Origin: Mactra quadrangularis
Lineage: Eukaryota; Mollusca; Bivalvia; Venerida; Mactridae
Length of the DNA: 64,000 bases
NCBI GenBank assembly: GCA_025267735.1
Contig: CM046311.1
Coordinates: forward strand, 22,094,020 to 22,158,019
Direction of reading: 5' to 3'
In this document: piece after piece, positions 34,267-44,598 of the stretch
Layout of the letters: every line of letters starts with the position of its first letter
How positions within the stretch are numbered: position 1 is the stretch's first letter
Notes under the pieces: model-generated
Seen by the model: the letters and a program-made list of their open reading frames with translations, nothing else
Told to the model about the DNA's origin: nothing
The model's database searches: none
Position numbers and translations under genes: made by a program

Positions 34267-36973
34267 ACCAAATATGACTATTATGAAAACAAGGCTTATT
34301 TTTTCGCTTCCCACATCAGCACGTCAGACAAATTGGTGTATGAAACAAGAAGTAGGTCACGGAGACAATAAAATTTTCTAATTCCAAATAACTATTGTAA
34401 TTCCATAGAAATTGCAGACTTTAGAAAGTTACTTTCAGTCATAATCCAGAATTTATTACTTCTCTCGAATGAAATAAGTAAAGCAATAACAAATACCTAA
34501 TTAGATGAAAGCAATAAATTTTACAAAGACATTATAGATCAGCAATATTTTCTAATCTAGAATTGAACATGAAACAAACACAGACAATACATAAAGATAC
34601 CACTTTTGTAGAAAATTGCCCAAAAGTCAACACTTTTAATTTACAGAAATAATGAAATACCTAGCGGCATTATAGCTAGTTATTTTCTTATGAAATTAAG
34701 TATATTTTTATAATTTTATGAGTTGTATCAGTTGGTTGACTCACTGAATCAGCTTATCGGGCTTATTAAATTTGACAAATGTTCATTTACCCTTCCTAAC
34801 AGCACACAGTAACTTCCCCCTAAGTGCTTATTTCCCTTGGACATTTCTTTCTTGCACTAGCACATACCACATACCATGTCTGGTATTGTAATGAAATATT
34901 ACCTGTACTATAAGAAAGCATCATACTGGTACAGTGATGAGAACATACTGTACAGTATGGGAGTGCTGACAGAATGTCTTGTGTTTTAAAAACTCATCTA
35001 TTATATACCATATAGTTCTACCATATATATCTTGTATATAACAATGTTATATTGTTACTTATTGATGAAAGATTCTGTCAATACAAATATTTATATGTCT
35101 AGACTTGTTATAATAGAATATAGTTTATCTTCTCTAGGAAATTTTGTACTAAAACCTTGTAGTCTGCAAACTGTACACTCCAGTATATTGAAATGATATT
35201 ACCTTTGGGTAAGTATTGCTTATTCTAGTCAAATTTGTTTTGTAATTGCCATTAGAAAGTTTAAAACTGAATAATTCTAAGTAACTAAGTTGCTGATATC
35301 CGATATTCTAGTTGAAAATAGTTTGTATTTGTTATTTTTAATTGATTATGTAAAGTATCTGTTAAATGTTCCATTGATCCATCAGGTCAAGAATGGGGAA
35401 CAATGTTCTGTTGACATTTTGACTGAATTCTTAATCAAGCCTTCTTCTCTCTTCACTGTTAAGGTAATGTCTTTTGACTTAGACCAATTGTCCATGTTTC
35501 AGTGGTTTAGGTGAATCTTTAAGGCTTTAAATATGCCAATCTTCGTTCAATACCTCAACACAGCAAGCAGGCCATGCCACCATGTTCTTCTTTAAAAAAT
35601 AGTTGACATTTTGCTTTTATTGATTATTCCATTGTATGTGATTGTTTGTGGTTCCTCATAGAAGTATATTATAGTACACTGGCATTAAGTGTACAGTATA
35701 CAGGCCTCAATGGCATCTGGAAATGAGTCCGAAGATTGGGGTGCAAAATATATACATAAACATAGGAAAAGGTACATTTAAAAGAGTGTAAGGTATATGC
35801 TAGTGTGCAGGGAACATATTCACAGGACAGAAAATGTAGTCATGTAAAAATGGTCTTAAAAAACTATTATAGTAAGAAGTGCTGTATGAAAACTACCATG
35901 CTCTTCAGCTGTTTCAGTTAAAGGTAAATATGTGTTTTGACCTAAATGTCTTCATCATGATATTAGTGTTTATAAACAAACTTGAGGTATCTAGTATACA
36001 TAACTACTGGGAAACATCACTGTATAGGTCTATGAAATATGTTTTCATACAAATCCCTGTAAATTAACGAGTCCATGGCATAGAAGATTGTTTTGATATC
36101 AAAACGTTAAGTTCATTATATAAAGAAAAAGAAATAAAATGCCAATAAAATAATCTTAGTTAATCCTTTATATAATAAGCACAGTAGCTCCACACTAAGT
36201 TCTCCTACCTTCAAACAAGATTCTCAAATGGGGAGCAAAAACATAACAACAGAAAACCCAACCCCCAATCTTCATATTTTCTTTCAGATAGTACATTAAT
36301 AAATGACTATCAAACCACTAACACTCTTTAATAGCCATTAATTAGTCAGGTGTATGGTATGACAAAAAACTACTTGTTTGTATGAGGGGTTTTTAACCTA
36401 GTATTAATTGGTAATTACACTTGGAGGTTAAAACATTAATACTCTGGATTAAAGAGTAAAATAAATGGAAATGAAATGAATTCCATACAATGGTGCCTCC
36501 CTACCAATCTCTCCACATTAGAAAGTGCATACTTAACCGCTTTACCACAACTTTCATACGGAACTATTTTGTAACATTTTTGTAAATCAGATTAGTACAC
36601 TAAAATTACCTCACACATTTTCCATTGAAGAGTTTTCATATCTTGTGTTACAAGGCTAGATGATTTTTCAAGTTTGAAAAATGATCAGACGAGTGAATAA
36701 TCAAGATAAAAGATTTCCCCTTTATGATTTCTTTCCGATTTTCGAATATTTTTCGAATGTTCAGAATAAGAATTTTCGGATTACCGAAAGATAAATGATT
36801 TTCGGATCATAATATGTTATAATCTTGGAGTAAATTAATAAAAACCGAAGAAATCTGGCACCAAAAAAATCTGATACTTTCTATCAAGTTTTTGAAGCAA
36901 TATTTTATGTACTATTTTATGACTGATATGTAATTGTTATGGTTTGTTTGGAGATTATATGAAAGTATATCTA
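34267..36973. other. Intronic DNA, nothing recognised
   Basis: Contains several short frames of 60-75 codons without motifs, and AT-rich simple sequence. Nothing else supported. Confidence 0.45.
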
Positions 36974-37001
36974 AAATTTGTATCTTACATTTCAATATTC
37001 A

Positions 37002-37130
37002 AGTGCTTCACCAATCAAGCATGCTCCTGATCTCAAACCTGATGATACAAAAATCAAGCACAGCCTCAAGAAGATTTACAGCAGCCTAGGATTAACCTCT
37101 GCTATAGAAAAGTTAAAACTAGTTGCATAA
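37002..37130 (+). other. Coding-like open segment ending in a stop, identity unknown
   Basis: One plus-strand frame reads SASPIKHAPDLKPDDTK, then IKHSLKKIYSSLG, then LTSAIEKLKLVA and a TAA at 37128-37130. The composition (Lys, Asp, Ser, Leu; higher GC than the flanks; no low-complexity tract) looks like real protein. The frame is open back to a TAA at 36971-36973. An acceptor-like ttcaatattcaag ends at 37002, so it could be the last exon of a nested plus-strand gene, or a decayed retrocopy. I do not recognise the sequence, and no upstream exon or polyadenylation signal was found close by. Confidence 0.3.
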
Positions 37131-38510
37131 CAATAATTTTAAAGTCAAGTCAGTTGGTACCACTGAGTGTTTGCATAGCCATTCCAAGTAAAGCCCATTT
37201 ATTCATACCAACAAACAAGGACTCAGTAGAATTTGTGTGACCAAAGGTATTCATTTTTCATGTTAATTTCAAAATGTTGCTAATCGACCTATCAAACAGT
37301 CATTTTTAATAGTGAATGCTACAACTGGACATGTCGAAAGCACATTGAATCAAATTAAAGCAGAGACACAGATACCAGTATGAATGACCGATGCCCGAAC
37401 CATAGACATGATGAAAGTCTTAACCAACACAATGTAAAAGAAAATATAAAATGTCAGAGAACAATTTCTCAGAATTCATTTATTTAAATCACAACGTGAC
37501 AGTCCATGTGCGTGTTCCAATTAACTTAAAAGGTATTGCTCTATATAAGTACCTGAAATGTCTATTACAATCACAATACATTAATGAGGCAGTAATGTTC
37601 CTCAAGTCATTTTATATTGGTTACCATGGCAACCAGAAATATACATTCTCTTAAATTACAATAAAACTTAAAATACTTCAATTATTTTTTAAAATAATTG
37701 CATGGAATTATTACAAAGTGGAAAAGACTTTAATGAGATCTTTGCAGATGAGAATCTTTATAATACATGTGTGTGAAAAAAACCAACAAATTAAGGAGCT
37801 AAATAAATTCTGTGTCGTAAACAATTCAATTAATTGCATACTGTGTGTTCTGTGTGTTCAAAAATAAACTTTGAGTTCTTCACAGTAATAACCTACAGAT
37901 AGTAAATGCTTTTGGACATCCTGCATATATGTGGAGACCAAATTACAGTACATTAGATATTGAATCAAGGGACATCCATGGTCAAATTAATGAGACTTTA
38001 CTAGTAGAAATAATAGCTAAAAAACATTTGAACAAAACAGAACATAATCATTATATTTAAGCAAATCAACAAGTTTTAATCCATTAACCAAGACATATGT
38101 TCACAAAACATTGTCAAGGAAAAGTTTTTGTTCATTATTTCTAAAACACAATTATAAAACATAACAAGACGTTTATCAACTAAATTGTGGAAGAATTCTT
38201 GAGAAAAGTAAAAAACTTTTTTCTAGAAAATATTGTTATATAGAATTACAGTTGAATGACATTGACAATACTCTAAACAAAGAGACTTGAAACTGCTTAT
38301 TTTGTCTTCAAATTAACCACAAACTTTTTTTCTCATATGTTACACACTTTTTCGCTTTTTTATTAAAAAATACAAAATGAAAATTGTGACACACACTTTA
38401 TTGGTATACAAGAACAGCTATTATAATCAAGAACTCATATTTAGTTTCTAAAAGTCTTATTTTTGTTGTTGTTGTTTTTTCACCATTAGGAAACAAAAAA
38501 CGTTTTGTAT
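37131..38510. other. Intronic DNA, nothing recognised
   Basis: AT-rich with no supported feature. Confidence 0.5.
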
Positions 38511-38571
38511 CAAGCCTGCAGTAACTCGCTCTTTAACACAATGCACTTACTACAATCTTGCGGGCAACCCT
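38511..38571 (+). mobile_element. Family B miniature palindromic element, copy 3 (left end lost)
   Basis: Retains gcctgcagtaactcgctc, then tttaacacaatgcacttac, then tacaatcttgcgggcaaccct, aligning with the right four-fifths of the other copies. The first about 10 bp of the left terminus are absent or mutated. Confidence 0.6.
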
Positions 38572-39055
38572 TAGTATATAGAATTACTGAAGAATTGGCG
38601 TGACAATGCATTCACCATTCACCATTGAGCAGGGAGACTTTAAAACGTTCTATAGATTTTCATTCTCTAGAACTTGATACATTTTTCTCGGAGATTTTTT
38701 TCCATCATTAATGTCATGTACGATGGTATGGTATAGGAATTCTAAGTTAGTAATGTGACAATTCCAGGAATGTCTCATTTTCTCTAGAAATTAATGCTTC
38801 TAGTGCCCTGAAAGGCATGTTTGTCATTATGTCTCAGCATGTGACAATGGCTCTCTTGCATACAAATAACCTTATTACTAGAAAAAGACTTTGTGATACA
38901 ATGTATAGTCGTACAATTGTATCTAAATTCTATCTGAGAAAATATAATATAAATCCATTTCCAAGGGTCAGCACAAAACTAGCCTACACGCTTCTGTTTT
39001 TAAATGAAGTTAGACCAGTTTTGAACTGAGTCATCAATTTGAACAAAGTACATTA

Positions 39056-39087
39056 ATGTTGTTGTTGTTGTAGCCATTGTTGTTGTT
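39056..39087 (+). repeat. GTT microsatellite (interrupted)
   Basis: Two runs of gtt repeats (about five and three units) separated by tagccatt. The polyglutamine-like stretch in the reverse frame is a consequence of it. It abuts the TTAA element that starts at 39088. Confidence 0.8.
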
Positions 39088-39441
39088 TTAAAGGTACTAG
39101 TTCACATATTTGGTTAAGATTTTTCAATGTTTTCAAAATACTATTCTGTGTCTGTAATTGCGTCAAAAAATTAGGTCTTGATATTTGAAGACAAACTGAC
39201 CTATAGATTGCACGAAATATGCAATAAAAGTCACAAAATTGCACTAAAATTGTCTATACCGTAACATATGGGGGAGATATTTATTATTTGAAATACCATC
39301 ATTTGTACTTGTATGCCAATTTGCACTGAAATTGTCATTATCAAATCACTAATTTTCTGCTTTAAAAATGTTTCCAAACAATTACAATAGTTTCAGAAAA
39401 AGTTGATATCTCAGTTGAAATCTGTGAATGAGTACCTTTAA
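39088..39441. mobile_element. TTAA-flanked inverted-repeat element (piggyBac-type MITE candidate)
   Basis: TTAA at 39088-39091 and 39438-39441 brackets a 346-bp element. Its ends, aggtactagttcacatattt and (reverse complement of the right end) aggtactcattcacagattt, match at 17 of 20 bases. TTAA target duplication is typical of piggyBac-like transposons. The inside has no transposase frame. Confidence 0.6.
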
Positions 39442-39861
39442 TGTCTGGTGTGGCCACAGGGATGTCAATAGATCAAATACACATAAATAAATCTTAGATA
39501 CAAGGGGAAGTGTAAGATTTCTCAATAAAAGAAGAAAAAGAATTCTTAGAAATTTACTACAGTTAATGGTCCGTCAGTGTCCCCAAAGGTTATACAGAAC
39601 AAAAAAACTGAACATACTGTAATATGATAGGATGGGATTAAAGTATCAAGTATATTTGTACTGTTTTATCAAGGGAACAAAATTTGTAGCAAGTATACAT
39701 GTATATTCAAGTAACACTATTATAAAAGGGATCATCAGAAAGAAAAATCTTCTGTTTTTTAGAAGAACTAACCAACATTTTATAGAAGAAGGTGAACCTT
39801 ATAAAATCATTTTAAACATATAGATGAAAAAATATTAGCAGACTATCCAATAGACCTAATT

Positions 39862-40048
39862 TAGAACTCCAATTAATTTTTTTTCTGCCTGTGCACACCA
39901 GGGTCCAAGAAACAACGTTTTCAACACATTATTGCGGAAATGCATGAAATAAGGATTAAATCCTTTGTTCTTTAAAAATATGTTTTCATTGTGACATTGG
40001 AAGTTTGGTTGTACTGCAGGCAAAAACCCAAATATTTAAATTCAGAAC
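39862..40048. mobile_element. Family C MITE-like element, copy 3
   Basis: Ends tagaactccaattaat and atttaaattcagaac. Internal tattgcggaaatgcatg, aggattaaatcc and ggttgtactgcaggcaaaaa align with copy 2 over the full length. A family E element starts 8 bp beyond its right end. Confidence 0.6.
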
Positions 40049-40055
40049 CATGGCG

Positions 40056-40187
40056 AGTTTCCTATGCAAATCCTTAGCTAGCGCTTCATCCCCAGGTACC
40101 CTCGATTTGATATCACACACTTAGAACTTTGGGTGTAAAAAGGGTACCAGAGGACAAAGCGCTAGCTAGCGATATGCTTAGGAAACT
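40056..40187. mobile_element. Family E MITE-like element, copy 1
   Basis: Left agtttcctatgcaaatcctt, then agctagcgct and aggtaccct; the right end is the inverse (agggtaccagagg, agcgctagctagc, gcttaggaaact). Arms cover about 48 bp each of 132 bp. Second copy at 44471-44598. It begins 8 bp after family C copy 3. Confidence 0.7.
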
Positions 40188-41170
40188 GACCTTTAGTTTA
40201 TTGCACAAAAAACATTTCTGGAAAAATGTACTAAAACTTTTGTATCAACATTATCTTTTGATTTCAGTTGATAAACCATCTTCTATGAGACCATTTTATA
40301 AATATATACAAGACCTTCACAATCATGTCAATTAAAGCCATTGTTATTTAAGCCTTTGAACTGCTGTATAAAACAATACATTCTTTCCAAGTAATCTTGA
40401 AAGTCTTAAGAAACTTCTTTCATACATAATTTCCTAAGTAATTTGTATAATTTTGTATGATTAAGTAAAACATTAATGCCAATTATCAGAAATAATGCCA
40501 CAAAGTGCTTTCCACACATCAGTATGACAGATAAAAGTTCCTGAATTCATTCTCCCATTTGTTTGTTCATTCATAAACGCATTCATCATGAATTAAAAAA
40601 ACTCAACAATTTGCAATTTGCACACATCATCAAAGAATTGGAGAAATTAAAAAACAATTATCGTTTTGAAGAGTACCGTTTGTAGTTGAACCCTAATCTG
40701 AGTGCATAATTGCTTCCATTAAGGTTTGGAATATAATGAAGTGAATATGAGAAATAAAGGGAGACTACTCTTTCTTACAAACTTTTTGAAAATTGAAACG
40801 ATTCCATCTGTTTTAATTAATTTTAAACATTAAATATCTTTTGATGGTTTGCGAAACATTACATGTACATGCATGTTCATGCAAATCAATTACCCGTAGC
40901 TTTGCAAATATCACAAGTTTTGAAAAATAACAACTTGGGTATAAAAAGGGAGCTAAACCAAAATAATAAATTATAAGCATCGGTCTAATTTAATTACTCA
41001 TGGCAACTATGCAAACTCCTTGCTGCTTCCTAAATGCCATGAACAATGTATAACAATTAACTGTACCACATTAATCTGATTGACTGATGCTAACATTACC
41101 ATCACTACAAAATAAACATGGACTTAAAGCAGTCTGAAGTCTGTAATTCACAGCCTAGCAATATGTCATC

Positions 41171-41358
41171 ATCTGAAACTAAGCCACCATTTTGTTCATT
41201 TTAGACTAAGCCTCCTGTTATTTATTTTAGACTAGCCACCATTTTGTTCATCTGAGACTAAGCCGCCATTTTGTTCATCTGAGACTAAACCGCCATTTTG
41301 TTCATCTGAGACTAAGCCACCATTTTGTTCATCTGAGACTAAGACGCCATTTTGTTTT
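41171..41358 (+). repeat. 27-bp minisatellite, about seven units
   Basis: The unit is gccgccattttgttcatctg followed by agactaa, with about five clean copies and two decayed ones at the left. The reverse frame gives a nine-residue peptide repeat (DEQNGGLVS) because the unit is a multiple of three; no splice or start context supports translation. Confidence 0.85.
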
Positions 41359-42574
41359 GTAAGTATAGACTGCAACATGTACAATTTAACGTTACCACAA
41401 TGATACACAAAGAAACAAAGTAATATGCAGACATATAATGTGACAAAATATAATATCATAAGTGACGAGACTTGTTAGTCGTAACTTTCTTGTTCTCATG
41501 GTTTACAGGAAATTAACGCAACATTATTGCCAAATAAGGAAATTCTGAAAAACCTAGCACGCAATATAACTGTGTTCAGCACCTGAGATAAGACGACATA
41601 CACGCCACAAGGATTATGAAACAGGATTAAATTACAACATTTTACAAGTAAAATAAGCTTTGCTGTGTCTTCAAGAAATTTATTTTCTAAGAAAATTAAG
41701 TTATATGTCATTGAAATTTAATCTTCCACAAGGAAGATAAAGGAGTTTTAAATCAATAGATTGAAAATAAAACTTTTATTGTTTAACACCTTATAAAAAA
41801 GGTTCAAAACTGTAAAGTCAGCGGAAATACCAGTATATCAGTCAGTAACAAGTATTAATCACACGGGAGGAAGGGCAGAAAGTGATACAATGCTTACACA
41901 CTAAAAAACTTGGAAATGCAAGTTCAAAATGATAACTTTAAAAATGGAGTCTCAACCTCTTTTCAGCCACTATTATATCAGTTTTATAAGCCTACAGCCT
42001 CACATGTATGAAATAACATTTGTTCATGACTGTGCATAAAATCTAAAAAGTTTTAATGTTTTGTCATTTTTTTTCAAATCTGAAAAAACAACTTTACTTA
42101 AAAGCATGATCTTTCATTATAATTGAATGATAATTATCACACGTTATGACAATGACATAATTTAGAGGGTGGTATTTCTACAAGTTTATTGATGAAATGA
42201 TTTTAATTGCCTTTTTACTGCCAATTTGCGACACAAGTTTGAATAATGTATTAAATATAACAGTTTGCATCATGTCGGGTCAGATCTTTATCTTCCTTTT
42301 CATTGTAAAATCAATTATGGATTACATAACGCACAACAAAGACATTCTACAATGCGACACCAACATGACACCTTGACATCACAATACCTGACACCGTGTC
42401 GTCTGTGATCTAGAAGTTTAAAAAACAATGGAAGTTAGAACTCCAGGTGCAAAAAAGAAATAACAAGATCTGAGATAATTGCATTTCAATTTAAATCAAC
42501 CAATTGGAATTGATTTAGCAATTAAGTCGTAAAATTCATTTGAATTGATTGGTTGAGAAAATTACCATCTTGTT

Positions 42575-42636
42575 TAGACTACTACAGGGACAGTCCACGT
42601 AACATAATCATTAGAATGGTCCCTGTATGTAGACTA
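42575..42636. repeat. 62-bp inverted repeat
   Basis: The left arm tagactactacagggac pairs with gtccctgtatgtagacta at the right with one gap. Could be a very small MITE or a solo hairpin; single copy here. Confidence 0.5.
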
Positions 42637-43346
42637 TAATTGCCTGCAAGAACTCCATTTCATGATAGAAGATTATGATGAAGTAATGGTAAGACATGTG
42701 AGAATCAAGATCCCTTCAAAAACTTAAATTTTCATGACCTATTTTAAGATATTATTACCTGGAATTCAACCCCACAGCACCAAAATGAATGAAAAGAATG
42801 TAAATGAACCCAATTATATTTTATTACAGAAAAGAGCATATCTAGGCACTACATATTACACTCACCTACTCACATGCTTTTCATTAATGTGTATTAATTA
42901 AAAATCAAAAGGTTTAATCAATTGATAATAACGAAATAACATCATACGGGAAATTAAAGCGCTTGACCAATCATAAACAACTAAAATCAATTACTTTTAT
43001 CACAGAATAAATAATACTTTATCGAACATGGAAATTATTAGATTTTCACCAAAGACCACATATATAACCCCTTTGAAGTCTAATAAATTATTAATTGATT
43101 TTTGCAGACCACCCCATGTGCCGAGGTTTTAGATCTACAGATATGATAATTGTCTAAGTTCAACCAATTTGTTTTAACCAATAATGTTATCAAGGTATTC
43201 CGTCTTTGATAAAATGATTTTTATGAAACAATCAGCCAACCATCCATACTTAAACATTGCAATATTATAAAGTTTTTGTGTGTATTAATGTGACAGTTAA
43301 CAGGTAGATGGATATCTTAAGATATCAATATCATTACAGTTGTATC
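42637..43346. other. Intronic DNA, nothing recognised
   Basis: AT-rich with no supported feature. Confidence 0.5.
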
Positions 43347-43668
43347 CATGTACAGTAGCCTGTTCAATAACCCTAAACGTTCCAAAACGTTCCGTAACGA
43401 TACATTCAGAACTCCTCGGCCATTCGCTGCGAATAATCTAATCTAATAAACAAATATACGATCATTAAGGCAATGAGTGATGTTTCAAAATTTATGGACT
43501 AAAAACGAAACATCACTTATTGCCCAAACGATGGAATATTTGTTTACTTCAACACCGGTAGTTACAAAATAGCGTCTAAATATGTCCGAGATTATTCGCA
43601 GCGAATGGCCAAGGAGTTCCGAACATATCGTTTCGGAACGTTTTAATTGAAAAGGCTACAGATGTACC
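43347..43668. mobile_element. Large inverted-repeat element, ~320 bp with long arms
   Basis: Arms of over 100 bp. The left contains gtagcctgttcaataa, ccaaaacgttccgtaacga, cagaactcctcggccattcg and ctgcgaataatct, all repeated inverted on the right (cgcagcgaatggccaagg, agttccgaa, tcgtttcggaacgtttta). The inner part also pairs: caatgagtgatgttt with aaacatcacttattg. A clear foldback-type or MITE insertion; no coding sequence. Confidence 0.75.
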
Positions 43669-44470
43669 ATTGAATCTAGGCACAGTTAATTCAACCTAGG
43701 GCCCAAACATTGAGACTTCTACGTGGAAGCAGAATACAGGCTGCTACTCCAAACAAAACAAACACCTTTTTCCCCATGTTGGAACTCAAAACTCCCTAAT
43801 CCAATAAAACCCTTAAAGAATACCGGTATTTAGCTATAATTCAAGAAATCAAGAAAGTGAAAATATTCTAGATTTTTTCACAAAACCATCTATGTTGTTT
43901 CTTTCACCAAATGATTTACTGGATGATTTTCAGTAACACCTATAATCTGATAAATTTATTCACTATTTACTGGCAAAGAAGTGGGTCTATTTTCCCCAAA
44001 TAAGTTAAACGCGCACCAATTTACCCTCAGACAAATACTGAGGCCCCTTCCCCAAAGATGATGTCTTAGCCCTGCAACCATAGCAGGTTCCAAGCCTGGT
44101 TGATAAATGGAGAGGGCGATCCTTGCTACAGAAAAGCAGCAGAGGAAGAATGATCATCCAATGAAACTAATTGGTCTTTCAGTTGTCTATTAAACCAAGG
44201 TTTTACTATATGACAACTAGAAGATCAGTCATCTAGACTTAATTAATTTATTACCAGTAGATGATAGATATTAACCATAGAATGGCTTGGACTAACTTGT
44301 AACATGGTTTAAGACAACAGCTGTAAACATCTGTTGAAGAATATAGTAAGATTTGTTCAACCAAAAAATATGTCAATGGGTGTTATGCACACATGTTGCA
44401 CAATGTGACACTTTGATTATCTTGAGATGAATTACATGGAATAAAAGACCATCATTACTGATAAGTAGTC

Positions 44471-44598
44471 AGTTTCCTATGATTATAGAGCTAGCTTTGT
44501 CCTCTGGTACCCTTCTAATACCAAAAGTAATAAGTTGATAATATCAATTTGAGGGTACCAGGGGGGCTAAGCACAAACTAACATATGGTTAGCAAACT
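44471..44598. mobile_element. Family E MITE-like element, copy 2
   Basis: Left agtttcctatgattatagag, then ctagctttgtcctctggtac and cc; right gagggtaccaggggggcta, then atggttagcaaact. Shares ends and the ggtaccc block with copy 1; the loop sequence differs. Confidence 0.65.

Noticed and set aside
41171..41358. CRISPR-like array
   Set aside because: Repeats are contiguous without unique spacers, and the genome is eukaryotic.
44075..44160. Box B-like ggttccaagcc followed by gataaatggagaggg, reminiscent of SINE or LINE tails
   Set aside because: No box A at a proper distance and no second copy; similarity is from memory only.
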